DNA from: Tulasnella sp. 424
Lineage: Eukaryota; Basidiomycota; Agaricomycetes; Cantharellales; Tulasnellaceae
Assembly (NCBI GenBank): GCA_019633425.1
Contig: WSUB01000163.1
Location: forward strand, 26,306-90,305
DNA: 64,000 nucleotides
Reading direction: 5' to 3'
Shown here piece by piece: positions 11,330 to 23,049 of this stretch. The position numbers and the translations under genes were made by a program. A model generated the notes under the pieces. The model did not search any database. It saw only the letters and a list, made by a program, of their open reading frames with translations, and was not told the origin of the DNA. Numbering within the stretch: the stretch's first letter is position 1; every line of letters starts with the position of its first letter.

Positions 11330-13720
11330 CTCGTCAGATGACCAACCATGAACTTGATACTAGTAAGCCGGACTCTCGCTGTCCGTTATTCTGTCATTCT
11401 TTTCGGTGAGGCGTGCAGTTAACGGAAGACCTCTTTAGGATGCGCAAAGACGCTGAAATTTTGCGGCGGCATCAAGTTGACGGCCGGAGCTTCCGATGTA
11501 AAAGCACCTTCAATCCCATACCCGGCCCAGGCTTGGCGGATGTCAATCTGTGTGCCAACGCTCCAACCCACTATCTCTATCATTTGCATCTCCGAGCCAA
11601 TTGGTGCACCTCGGAATCTCGTCTTGGGCGTTTTCGACTGAGCCGTAAAAACGACTCACCTCCAAACTACAAGCGCTTAGCATACCACCGGCGCAAGACT
11701 CGGGTTTCGGAAGGAAGGTCGTGACTCTACACTGGGAGTTTCGCGCATATTTACACCGGAGAAAACTCTTTCAATGAGCTTTAGCCTGTCGCGTGCAAGG
11801 CCCGAGATGCCGTGTTGGCTTCCAGCTTTCGACGAAGCTTCTTTCACGCTGCCCCATCATTCTACACCAACCCCGTCGCTCCACCCAGTGTCATTCATCT
11901 CTACTGTACCCCTCACCCCCTTCTACTCCAGCAAAATTCTCCCAGCTGAATTTCCTTGTAAACGATGACTGCAGAACCGTCCTTGGATTTTGGCCTTGCA
12001 GCAGTCGCAAGCCGCACGAGAAGGGCATACCGGTTTAACCACCAGCTTCGAAGCCAAAATGTCCACGCGGCGGTGGATTCGGGAAGGGTTTATGGTCGAG
12101 GGAAGGACGTTGAAGAGATATTTTGGGGTGGGGATACCTCGCGTTGGAGGTGCGTACGAGTACCTTGGTCGAGGTCATGTAATCCAGCCATTCCTTGTCA
12201 CTCACTTACCTTTCCCCATTTTGTCATTCTTTCAGACTATGTCCGGAAGCTTTCCCTATCACGACATCCGAAACGATGCGGGTATTCTCATTGTGTTCCC
12301 GACCATTCCACACGAAAGGCTCCGGAACCGACTCTCACACCTGTTTTCCTCAACGGCTTGGTCGGAATCCTTCGAAGAAGCTGGAACTTTGAGCCCGACG
12401 AGCGGCCAGAAGCGTGCTCGTGTGTGACAGCGATCATTCCACTGAACCCGTGCAGGTGTGAGTGGATAGGGATCGAAGGTTGGGCGCCTGGGGTGATGTG
12501 TCTAAAGCTCGGAACGAGTGCAGGAGGAGCCGAGATGGTTGGACACTTGGATCATGCAGTGCATCCCCATGTTTGAGAACAGGATTCAAGGATGCATCTC
12601 CCAAATCACTCTCGACACGGACGTCGTTAAGAAATCCCGCCAGCTCTCGTTGCTGTTGAGAACGGAGCTCGAAGCCGAACCAGGGTACGTAATATATTGT
12701 CCATACGGTATCGGTGGCTGAGCTGACGTTGGGTTCGCTTGTCTCCCGCGCAGATGACGCTGCAAATGGACGAGAACGGTCAACCCCTACCATAATTAAG
12801 GAGGAGATACCTTAAACCTCCCGAGGCGACTGTCAACCAAGAGTCCAGCGACAGAAACTCGTCGTGGCCGCTACTAGTAGGCGTTTGTCCAAATTCGGTC
12901 GCTGTCGTCTCCAGCCAGACACTCCAGAGATCCCTTATGGAAAGTTCTCCGTGCCATTTCTACACTGCGCAAACCAGTCACACTGTCTCATCAACCTGCG
13001 GGAGCTCCCCAATCTCCTCAGAGACGATGGTCCTCGACTCGACAACAAGCCGATACCTCTTCTCCACCATCCAGGGCTTCGAACGTCTCGTGCGACACTA
13101 TCCCGACGGCTTCCGCCCAGACGTAGCAAGCTTCCTCATCGACGTTGGCTACGAGCAGCGCGTTCGTGGAGGAAATCGGGTTCCCTGCTTGGCAGTGGCA
13201 TTGCAAGCTGCTGAACGGCATCGAGAACTCTCGGGGACCAACGGAAACTTCCTATCGCGTCGTGCTAGACCGTTAGGAAAGGTCGTTGCAAGCTACGAAG
13301 TTCTGGGCTTACATAAGAACGCGCGGGCAGCTTTGGCTGGAGCGATTTGGGTTGACCAAGGATGAACCAACACGACTGGGGAGCACCACGCTTTCCAAAT
13401 CTTCCTTGACTCGCAACGCCGTACGAGAACCTCCCAAGATATAGGATTCGCCAGTTTGGTGGGGCAACTCGGAGAGCCATGGAAACGATTAGGAGCGGTT
13501 GGGAAGCCATCTGGCTGATGCGCTGGTCGATTTGGATTTGACCTTGTGAGGAAGGGGAGGCAGAGCGGAAGCATTGAAGGTGGAGAACGAGCTGATACAT
13601 TCACACAAGGCGTTGGATGAGGGTGGTCAGCGGTAGAGGTGAACAACAGAGGGGATGCGGCATTGATGATGACAGGTTCCGATCGCAAAAGGAGGCGTAG
13701 GTTAAGGGGTGTGTGCACCA
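11330..13720 (+). pseudogene. P2: decayed kinase plus helical-repeat gene
   Basis: Best ordered of the P relics. ATG near 11337 and GTAAGC donor at about 11363; downstream exon with MRKDAEILRRHQ at about 11440; catalytic-loop tail and DFG at 11943-12000; a TRRW-type activation segment at about 12060; PYHDIRNDA at about 12258; KRPEA-like near 12400; then LRELPNLLRDDG, HYPDGF, DVASFLID and VALQAAERHREL at 12900-13365. Each piece lies in a different frame or is separated by stops, including a frame change between the activation loop and the DIWGWG-like segment. Probably non-functional. Stops inside introns are not counted. Confidence 0.6.
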
Positions 13721-13789
13721 AGTATCCCTCACACCAGGCCATTTCGATTGGTCTGACAGAAGCGGAGGCACTAGGGTTGCGGGAATCTT

Positions 13790-14219
13790 ATATACACTAG
13801 TGTCAGAAGTAGACCGCTATGTTCATGTATTTGTTCGAACGGGAGCTGGATGTCACCAACACGGAGTACATATCTACATGGTACCATCGGCATCATTAAC
13901 CCGTCATGCTGCGCGTTTCAACTCCCTGACTCTGGTAGTGAAAGCCTCAATCTTTGAGGTGGATGGACCTGGTATCTTTGAATCAAGAAAGATCACAGCC
14001 GAAGCTTGGTTTGAGCCGATCCATGCGTTTATAGTGAGCACACATGCTGGGGGTGCATGCGGCATCCGGGCGTACAGCCACCAGGAAGTGGCGCTCGTTC
14101 CCAAGGTCTCCCTCAAATCCCACCACGACTACCACCGTACTCAATCGACACTTCACCTCTCGCCCCCGGCCCAAATCATCCACTCCCCCACTGGATAGTT
14201 TGATCGGGCTCATTCTGCT
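13790..14219 (+). promoter_or_regulatory. KT3 promoter and 5' leader
   Basis: Matches 6394-6788 element by element: GTTCGAACGGGAGCTGGATG, the AAAGATCACAG A-rich stretch, ACAGCCACCAGGAAGTGGCG, CCACCACGACTACC, and GATCGGGCTCATTCTGCT at the ATG. Confidence 0.5.
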
Positions 14220-16867
14220 ATGACTGACAATATCAAAGAGCTTCAAGAAACAAGTGCTTCACGCCCACCGATAAGCGCTCAAGGTGCCGCTATCGACGAA
14301 GTCGAAGAGGCGATGACGCGTCTTAAAATCTCTCCGGTGGGCGGCTCTATCTACGCACATTTCACCAGGACTGCAGGAGACTAATCTCAAAGTGCCGCTT
14401 TAGAGGAAGGTCCTTGTATCGCTGGGACATCTCCGGATCGAGAAAGCCCGAATCAAACCGCTTGAGGATAAAGCCCCCAAGGCAGGCGGGAAAGCCGACG
14501 TAGAGGCAGCCGTGCTCGTTCCAGTCCAGTCGCGAAATTCCCTAGGATCCAAAGAAACGGAGTACGTTGCGGTCAAGAAGCTACGTTTGGACACCGACAC
14601 CGACGACGATAAAGTTATCACTGTAAGTCGTCGCAGGACTTTCACGCGCAGCGGGTGTTCTAACACGGATACCGATTGCGTGAAGCCATTTGCTCATGAG
14701 GTCAACCTCCTAAACGACTTGTCCCATCCGAATGTGGTGAAGCTCGTCGGTTTTGTCGAAGACGTCGAGGGAGGCATCGCCTGGATGGTGTTTTCCTGGG
14801 AGAAGAATGGCAACTTGCGAGAGTTTGTTCGGTCCGCCAACTGGGAGCTCCCGGAACGCCTGTCTTTGGTAAGCGAATCTCCTCCACCGCAGCCATCTAT
14901 CCTTCAGACTGACGGAACCTCAGATAGGTGACGTGGCCAGCGGACTTACTTATCTCCATGGAAAGACCCCACCAATCTGTCACGGTGATCTGAAATCGGT
15001 AAGCGTAATGTACTTGCTCTTTGTGCGTGAGCTGACATTTACCTCAATACAGCTCAACGTCCTGGTCAATTTCAAGAACCGAGCGATGATTACCGACTTT
15101 GGTTCTTCCCGAACGATGGACTCCACGACTACGAAACCAGTTAGAAACGCCGGTGCAGCGGCCGCGGAAACGTTACAGCATCGAAGGCCTACTACAGCGC
15201 CCACCCTGGAGTCATTGAAGGCGGAGCTCGCTGCATCCGGGGATTTCATCACCATGACGGGTCCAGCCTGGACCATGCGATGGGCCGCCCCGGAGCTGCT
15301 CGAAGGAGAGTTACCCGGTTTGGCAAGCGACATCTGGGCTTTGGGTTGGATTTGTTGGGAGGTACGTTGGAGTGAATTGCAGAGGGATTTCGGCCTTCGC
15401 CCATCCCCGTTCCGGGTCGATCTAGGCAATCACCGGGAACTTTCCATTTGATGAGGAGAGCGACGTCGCAATTATTCTACGCATCACCAAAGGCGATCTT
15501 CCGGCGGTCGGAGATGATGCTCAACTCAAGCAAGTCAAGGTCCTCTGCAGCTTGATGGGGCGGTGTTGGAGTTTGAACGCAAATGAGCGACCAACGGCTA
15601 TAAGGTGCCAACAAGAAATTTCATTCATGGTATGGACTCCTTGTTGCCGTAATCTACGGGTACTTACTCGGCATTCCCGCAGCATCAAGTCGTACCCTCA
15701 AGCAGCAAGCTGAGCGGGTCGGCTACAACTCGCTCAAGCGAGCTTTTGCGTGCCCTTGGCCTGATTCAACAGCGGAATGGCATGATGTCTGAAGCAGAAA
15801 AGCACTTCCAAGAGTCAATTGTGGTTGCCAAGTCGGTTGGAGATAAACAGGGTCAGGCTAGAGCATTAGATGCGCTTGGAGACGTGTACTACTTGCAAGA
15901 CGAGTATTCCAAAGCCGAGGGGTCATACATCCAAGCCCGCGACACCTACTCTCAAATCGGGGATCAGCTCGGCTTTTCCAACTCGGTCTTTGGTCTGGGA
16001 GACGTGTACCGCGTGCGAGACGAGTATTCCAAAGCCGAGGAGTCGTACATCAAAGCCCGTGACACCTACTCTCAAATCGGGGATCAGCTCGGCTTTGCCA
16101 ACTCGGTCAAGGGTCTGGGAGACGTGTACCACATGCAAAGCGAGTATTCCAAAGCCGAGGAGTCGTACATCCAAGCCCGCGACACCTACTCTCAAATCGG
16201 GGATCAGCTCGGCTTTGCCAACTCGGTCAGGGGTCTGGGAGACGTGTACCACAGGCGAAGCGATTATTTCGAAGCCGAGGAATCGTACATCCAAGCCCGC
16301 GACACCTACTCTCAAATTGGATCTCAGCTCGGCTTTGCCAACTCGGTCGATGGTCTGGGAGACGTGTACCGCATGCGAAGCGAGTATTCCAAAGCCGAGG
16401 AGTCATACATCCAAGCCCGTGACACCTACTCTCACATCGGGGATCAGCTAGGCTTTTCCAACTCGGTCCGGAGTCTGGGAGACGTGTACCGTATGCGAAG
16501 CGAGTATTCCAAAGCCGAGGAGTTGTACATCCAAGCCCGCGACACCTCCTCTCAAATCGGGGATCAGCTCGGCGTTGCCAACTCCGTCCAACGTCTGGGC
16601 CAGGCCTACTCATCTTCGGGTCAGTATGCTAAGGCCGAAAAGTCGTACCTGGAGGCTGAGGTGGTGTATCGTCGTATTGGAGACCTGGAATCTTTGGCCA
16701 ACAACCTTTGGTACCTTGGCTGGCTCCGTCGCGACCAGGCACAATACGGAGAGGCCAAGCGTCTCGTTTCCGAAGCATCGACACTTTACAGCAACCTGGG
16801 TCTGAAGAGTAATGTGGCGGGCTGCGATGAATTTCTCGAAGTGGTTCAGCAGCTAACGGCAGAGTAA
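14220..16867 (+). CDS. KT3: protein kinase-TPR fusion, complete
   Basis: Exons 14220-14336, 14404-14622, 14686-14868, 14924-14998, 15053-15361, 15426-15629 and 15683-16867; all phase 0; 763 aa. The kinase keeps VAVKKL Lys, FAHEV Glu, CHGDLKS, TDFGSSR, RWAAPELLEG and SDIWAL. Exon 5 is one codon longer than in KT2/KT7/KT8, placing this kinase in a subgroup with KT4-KT6 (NAGAAAAETLQH-type activation loop). Exon 7 encodes six canonical 40-residue TPRs between a degenerate first unit (EAEKHFQESIVVAK) and the closing AEVVYRRIGD / EASTLYSNLG units. The downstream spacer and upstream P2 relic follow the usual unit order. Likely a soluble signalling protein with a protein-binding repeat arm; the role is inferred. 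Confidence 0.9.
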
Positions 16868-18400
16868 TTGGGACTCCATACATCCGTATAATTATTTCAA
16901 GCTTTGTTCATCAACGTTCGATGACATCGTCCGATTTGCATGTTCTGCAATGTCTTTACTCTCATTTCTGTCTTCTTTCCCTCCACAGAGATTGTAGTTT
17001 TGGCTATTGTTCTTCGAATCATTTGTATTCTGAGATCTCCCATCACACTAGTACTTGCTATTTGTACATTTCTAGCCTAGTAAAAGTTTTGCGAAGTGTT
17101 TCCCCACTACAATGTGAGACCCGAAGCGCGTGGTGTCCATGGACCATACTGTCTCAATTATGCGGGCACCCCTCTTACACAACGAGTTCCAGGTTAGTGT
17201 TTGACGGTCCCAAACGCTGGCTTCGTGCCACGGGACAGGATGGATAGGCTTTGCCAGATATATGCTCCATACTGCATCGCAATATCAGCACAATAATATT
17301 AACTTGCCGTTCGTATTGACTAGTTTTTCCGTCTCAGGCTTTCCTACTTGCCTGCAAATCCCCTCGGCGGGGGACACTTGGGCTGCGTCGGTTGTTCGAA
17401 TCCCCGCTTGTGCTAATGCGGAGAGGTCCGGTCTTCTGGCTTAACAGAGCCCTATAGCCCGGCAAACTAGGTGTTAGCACTTTTACACCTATTTACGACG
17501 TGGGTTTTCCTGGCGCGGCTATGGATATTAGACGTGACGGTGCTAGGGTGGAGAACCCAATCTTGAACCAGCTTCAGCTTTCACGAGACTTTTTGCCGAC
17601 ATCCGGGGACTTTCATTTTCTCTCTTACCGCGATATGTACCTCAAGAAATGCTGTACCATTAACGATCACAGTTCAATACCCACCGGATACCAGGCAGAA
17701 CAGCGCGACATCTTTGACGCAAGGCCTGTGGATAAACGCACATACCGCACCGAATAGCACCCCTTTCAGCACAAAAGCCACCGATCCGACGCCCATACGC
17801 TTCTGCAATCTCATTTAGCACAAGTCCGGCGATAGCTATGAAAACAGTCCAAACTAAGCCGAGAAGAACCTTCAACGTCATCGCAGAGTGATCAGGGATG
17901 GACTGGATGGTTGAGTTACAGGTGCAAAGTAGCCGCCACCGTGCGCTGTAATGACGATGTACGTATTAAATTGACGATATTCCATGCACAACTATGTTGA
18001 ATATCAGACGTCGCGTGTTATCCGTGGCCCCGCGTTCGAAGAGTTGATGGGACAGCGCTTCGGCGTGACTATGCCGGTAAAACCAAAACGATAAAACACT
18101 GGAATAGGGCGGGCAGAGAGGCTGGATCGAGGTGTGCTCCTCTCAATCCTTTCTCAGTGCATGCCACCAGCGCGGGCCGGCCACAATGACACAAAAATGC
18201 AGTGTTCATCTCCACCGATGCCAATTCCTAGGATTCGAATTTTGAGAGGGTTGTCATTCTCTTGATGATGCTGAAAGAATGTGCCCAGCAAGAGCTATGT
18301 CGTCGGGCTCGGTGGCACCTTCCGAAAGGGTTATCACTCGTGTTGCTTGCGGGCGGCTGGCCGTTCGCGGTAGTCAACCACCATCATCGACGCACAATTC
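16868..18400. repeat. unit spacer downstream of KT3
   Basis: The fullest copy of the KT 3' spacer: TGTAATTATTTCAAGCTTTG, CACTAGTACTTGCTATTTG, GCCTAGTAAAAGTTTTGCG, CACAATGTGAGACC-type segment, then the CGGCGGGGGACACTTGGG block and GAACCCAATCTTGAACCAG. No plus-strand gene is evident. Confidence 0.6.
17660..17881 (-). pseudogene. short membrane-protein-like frame, longest copy
   Basis: ATG at 17881 (minus) opens MTLKVLLGLVWTVFIAIAGL, a clear hydrophobic helix, and stays open for 73 codons. However, the part shared with other copies (VLKGVLFGAVCAFIHRP, LVSGGY end) is in another frame, so a frameshift after residue 25 is likely. Four array units carry this element. No family recognised. Confidence 0.3.
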
Positions 18401-18496
18401 CGACACTGCATGTATGGATGCACTGTCCAATGGGGACTGGTATCTTTTGTATTCGTGTGCTCCTGCACCTGTGGCAGACGATGACCAGCGCCACCA

Positions 18497-18502
18497 CACG
18501 TG
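18497..18502. promoter_or_regulatory. first E-box of unit 3 (duplicated module)
   Basis: CACGTG in CACACGTGACTGAAAGG. In unit 3 this module half occurs before the transposon at 18540 and again, complete with a CRE, at 19410-19611, so the promoter block is locally duplicated. Confidence 0.45.
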
Positions 18503-18539
18503 ACTGAAAGGAACGCGGGGTTAGCGCCGGTTTCGACTT

Positions 18540-19128
18540 AGCCTCCCAAGTCAGGCGTTGTCGTCCGAGGAAACCGGTTTGTGCCGCGTGGGAATCAGAC
18601 GAGCTGATGGGCGCAAGGTTCCTTGTTCTACGCCTGACCCAGTTCGTTCTATGGCTTAGCGGAAACGACCGCTTTCCCCAACCCCCTCTCATCGCATACC
18701 ATTCCCGCCCCCAGAGCCCCTCCTAAACTACTGTTACATATTACTTAAACTTCCCAGAACACGTCCACGTCTTTATAACTCTAAAAGAAGCTTGAAATAA
18801 AACACCATCACCGGGCCGATTGATTTTGTGCCTCTGGTACAGGACCGGTCGAGGACCGAGGCTTTACCCTTATTTTATTGCCGCTGAGCGCGTTGCAAGT
18901 CATATAATTGACGTAAAAAGGTTATGGTACACGTAAAAGTAGTTTAGGGAGGGCTGAGGGGGCGGGAATGATATGCGGTGAGGGGGGTAGGGGGAAGCGG
19001 TCGTTTCCGCTAAGCCATAGAATGAAGTGGGTCAGACGTTCCTGACGGAACCTTGTGTCCATCAGCTCGCCTGATTCTCACGCGACACAAACAGGTTACC
19101 GGAGGGTTAACGTCTGACCCGAGAGACT
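18540..19128. mobile_element. non-autonomous TIR transposon (Mutator-like, MITE)
   Basis: The first about 190 bases (from AGCCTCCCAAGTCAGGCG) reappear inverted as the last about 190 (ending ACGTCTGACCCGAGAGACT), including the shared core GAATCAGRCGAGCTGATGG and the GGCTTAGCGGAAACGACCGC stretch. The element is flanked by GTTTCGACTT on both sides (18530-18539 and 19130-19139), while the matching site of unit 1 (about 3434-3445) has one copy. Length about 589 bases with no coding frame inside. Long TIRs with a 9-10 base target duplication are typical of Mutator-like elements; superfamily assignment is inference. Confidence 0.85.
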
Positions 19129-19139
19129 AGTTTCGACTT

Positions 19140-19409
19140 CAACCAAACCCCAAGTCTCATCGACTCCTCCCCCGTCTCACGGCGTCCACCTCTCTCCACA
19201 CACTGTATTAATGCAAGAACAATCGAAACTCGCACGAAGCACCGCCGACATCCGCATCTCGTCACATGAACTTTGATACTACAAGAGGTGACAGAGTTAC
19301 AGAGGAGGACGACCACTCTTCGCATGGAAGATTAATGCTTCGCTTGGCGACGGTGGCTCCGTGGACTTGTACTCAGTGTGACCTGGGGCTGTTTGATGTG
19401 GAACTTGAG
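19140..19409. repeat. duplicated promoter-block sequence, unit 3
   Basis: Continues the sequence interrupted by the transposon (CAACCAAACCCCAAGTCTC, CACACACTGTATTAATGCAAG, GACATCCGCATCTCGTCACATGAACTTTG as at 3446-3575), then jumps at about 19285 back to the block that normally lies upstream of the CRE. This marks an in-unit tandem duplication. Confidence 0.55.
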
Positions 19410-19611
19410 TGACGTCACACCATTGGTTTGCTCACAAGATCTTTTCTCTTCCAGTTCCATGGACACTTCGCGGTAGAAAATGATGACGAGGTTGATTGCT
19501 AGCCGGAGACAAAGCATCGAAACGCGCTAGCTCCTCGTATCTTGAGCGCCATGGATCATTGTCGAATGAGGACTCGTATATCTGTGGTCGCCGTTTTGGA
19601 CATCACACGTG
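19410..19611. promoter_or_regulatory. CRE/CCAAT plus E-box module, unit 3
   Basis: TGACGTCA at 19410-19417 followed by CACCATTGG, and CACGTG at 19606-19611 in ATCACACGTGACCAAAAGG. Same spacing as units 1, 2 and 4. Confidence 0.5.
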
Positions 19612-19769
19612 ACCAAAAGGAAAAGGCGCGGTGTTAGCGCCGATTGCCATTTCAACCAACCCCAAGCCTCGGACGGTCGAGTGCTCAGTTTGGCAATCTA
19701 TCTCGCCACGTCCCTCTCTACGCCAACTATTTCTCAAATCCTAACGTCACGGGAAGGAGTTGAGATCTG

Positions 19770-22720
19770 CGTTTCGAAAACCTCCGACGCAGCAACGTTG
19801 GCGACCTGGTGACAGTAAGGTATCCTTACTGCCGTTTTTTATCGTTGTTCCAAGAGGGGCCTGCCAATGACCAAAGATTTCGGGGGGATTGATGTCCAGG
19901 GCTGTAGCGGAATACCGTCGAATTGTCCTCCCTCTGCCAAATGCACCTTCAATACCATACCTAGGCTCAACAGCTGCGGATTGTACCCCAAATCTCATAT
20001 GCTCTCTCAATTTCTGCGCATTTCCGAGCCAATCGAACCTCCAGTGAACTTCATCCGGTACATTGCAACCTACCACTCCGGTCTTGGCAACGCCGCGGCG
20101 GTTCGCCTTGTGCATCCACCCCCGGTCGAGCTAAACGCACGCGGGATTGCACTTCCGACTAGGGCTTCGACGAGTTTCGAGTGCCACGATGTTTCAGCGG
20201 AGACGGAGGAGATGGAGACCCGTTCGACCCTGCTATCACTTCCCCCTGGACTCCGGACCACGAAACCAACCCTGCATCGGGCAATTCAACTGAGTATCGA
20301 AAACGCAGATACCCCAACGCGGCTCGCTCGGATGCTTCAACTGGGTTCGAACGACGTTGAATGGAAGAAAGCGCGGCGAACTCACACGGCGAGCCGGTCC
20401 TGAACACGGACGGGTGCGTCTCTATTGCACTAGTGCTCTTATGCAAATCGGACTAAATCTCGATTGGAGGTCACCTTTCCAGTCTTGCAGAGCGTTTCTG
20501 CTTGATTCAATATCGAATCTCGGCGTCAACGCTCTCGACCTTGGCCAGCGCTACCATCCATTCCCAACGAACCAACTCGCCGCGGAAAGCCGACCCCAAA
20601 CTTGTGCAGCTACTCCCCTCCACCCCACTTCATAGCCTGCGCTTTATATAGAAGAAGAGGTACTGGACTTTCGACGAAGAGAAACCGTCAAGCTCCCCGA
20701 GGCCGAATTGGAACAACGACTTGCCTCCAACCACACGCACTTTGCGTGTCATCGGCCCCAGACTCTGGTCTCGCAAGGGAGGTTTTGACTCTACGTTCGG
20801 AGCTTTGCTCAGCTTGCATTGTTTCAACGATCTTTAGCCTGCCGTGTGCAAGACCTGACGGCAAGCGGCTCCCAGCTTTCGAGGAGGAAGCTTTTCCTTT
20901 TTCCTCATCATTCTGTGTCAACCCATCGATCCGCTCACTCTGATTCATCCCAGTTCTACCCCTCGCCACCTTTCCACACCGACGAACTCTCCCGCCAAAC
21001 GCCAGTGCTAACGAGGAACGCAGAGCCGTTGTTTGCAATTTCAAGCTTACAGCAGCGGTCCGAAGAGGGCATACCGGTCTGCCTACAGGCTCCAAATACA
21101 AGGGTTCTACGTGGTCTGTAGCCTGGGCATGGTCATATTCGAGAAACACGGCTCTGAAGCGTGGTATTTTGGAGCGTAGATGTCCTCGCTTTGAAGGTCC
21201 GTATCAAGTTTCTCGCTGGGGTCAAATGAACCTGTCGTCTCTCGTCACTCATTCACCTTTCAATGTTTATGATTCGTTTAGGTGATGACGAGAAGTCACT
21301 TTGTATCACGACATCGACACCAGTGCATGTGTTGTCCTCATTCATGAGTGGTGGCCGTTCGAAACGAAAGAATCCTGAACTGACCCTCATACCTACTTCC
21401 CTGACGGCATGCTCGATGTACTTCGAACATGCTGGAGCATTAGACCTGACAAGAAGTCGGGTGCGTGCACGTGTACTCAGCTTGTAGGCCGGTACCACAA
21501 ACCGAAACTCGGAGTCTGGGTGAGCAAGAATTGGCCGTTAAGCGTCTTTGGTATATACGCCTAACGCTTGGAGCTACTACAGCAGGAAGCGAAGCGCCTG
21601 GACAACCCGACAACGCATTATGATTCCATGTTCAACAACACAACTCGAGGATGTATCTGTCCAACCGCTCTCGATCCGGACGTTACGCAAGGGCTTTGCC
21701 ACGTCTCGGTGCTGTCACCGATGGAACTCGTCGACGAACTTTAAGATGTAAATGTACGTGCTATTTGAACATACAGGAAAGATCAAGTGACTGAGCTGAC
21801 GTTGGTTCTAGTAGTCTAATTCGCAGACTACTAGTATGTTGCAAAAGGACGACAACAGTCAACCCTCCCATGATTCACCTCAAACTTTGCGCGACGACTC
21901 TATACCACCCAATTCAAGTCCAGCGTTAGCATTCATTGTGACCGCGACGGGATTTATCCGGGTTTGACCACTATCGACTCTAACCGGACGCTCCAGGGAT
22001 CTCGGACGGGGAATCGTTCGAGCCATTCCGGCGCTCTGCAAACCGGTCAGACTACCCTGGAAGAAACTTGGAGAGATCTACAGGAACTTGCGATCGATTT
22101 TCCTCAAAGACGATGTTGCTCTACTCGAAGATAGTCGATCCCTCCCAACGTTCAGGAGGTTCGTGCGACGCTACCTTGACGACTTCCACCCGGTCGAAGC
22201 AGGGTTCGTCATCGACGTGTATCAGGAGCACCACCTTCGTCCAAGTAATCACGTTCTCGGTCTAGAGGTGGCATTGCAGATGTCCAACGCTATCGAGGAC
22301 TCTCGAGGAACAACCGAAACGCCTTCTCAAGGCCTTCTGGGAGCTTTAGTAAACGCTATGAAATTGGAGGCATACAGGAGAACGCACGGGTCCCTTGGCA
22401 GAAGCGATTTGGGAGTACTAACAGGTCCATCCCTGCGTCGTCTTAAACCCCCCCCCCGGGTCTACGTTAGTCGCGTGCCACCGGGTTGACAGATTGACGC
22501 TGTTGAGGAAAGGCGTTAGAGTGGAGGCGTTGAGCGTGGAGGATTGGCTGATGCATTTGTATAAGGTTCTTGGTGAGGACGAGCAAGCGGTGGAGATGAA
22601 GAGACGGTGTGCCCTTGATGGAGGCACAGGTTCAGCAGCTTGTGCTCGAGTAGACGATACCCTAGCTCTTACAAATAGAGAGTCGTTTGAACCAATATAG
22701 GAATATCTGAAGGAAAGATC
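19770..22720 (+). pseudogene. P3: decayed kinase plus helical-repeat gene, divergent subtype
   Basis: Same landmark order as P1/P2 but more diverged: N-terminal relic 19870-20400, catalytic-loop-like stretch at about 20985-21060, C-lobe relic 21290-21450, then 22088-22300 with FVRRYLDDFHP, FVIDVYQEHH and LEVALQMS matching the P helical repeats. Details shared with P6 (CACTTTGCGTG, TTTCAATGTTTATRATTC) but not with P1, P2 or P5 suggest a second subfamily. Many stops; no usable frame. Confidence 0.5.
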
Positions 22721-22739
22721 TACCAATATATACCGACGA

Positions 22740-23049
22740 ATAGGTCGCTATCTTTCGGCTCTGTCATATCATCGCTTGCTCGTTTACCGCCTACCACCTC
22801 TCTGACTTTGTTGTCAGAGACTTCGTATCTTCGTATCAAGAAAGATGAAAGTCGGTGCAATGAGCGTAGCACATCGGGTACGAGTGAGGCGCCCAAACCG
22901 TCCAGGCACCGCGTGAGGAAGTGACTCAGACGTGCGTTCCAAAGGTCCCCCTTCGTTGACAACCACCCCGTCGCTCAACTGATAGTTCACCTACCTCCGC
23001 CGAAATCTTCTACCCCACCACCGCACAGTTTGATCAGACGCATTCTGCC
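22740..23049 (+). promoter_or_regulatory. KT4 promoter and 5' leader
   Basis: Shorter and more diverged copy of the KT promoter: ATCAAGAAAGATGAAAGTCG, GTTCCAAAGGTCCCCCTC, ACAACCACCCCGTC, and TTTGATCAGACGCATTCTGCC at the ATG. Confidence 0.45.

Noticed and set aside
17365..17415. tRNA-like or SINE-like element around GTTCGAATCCCCGC in the unit spacer
   Set aside because: It resembles a pol III B-box, but I could not fit acceptor, D and anticodon arms or an A-box at the right distance, and copies occur only at fixed places within the array unit.
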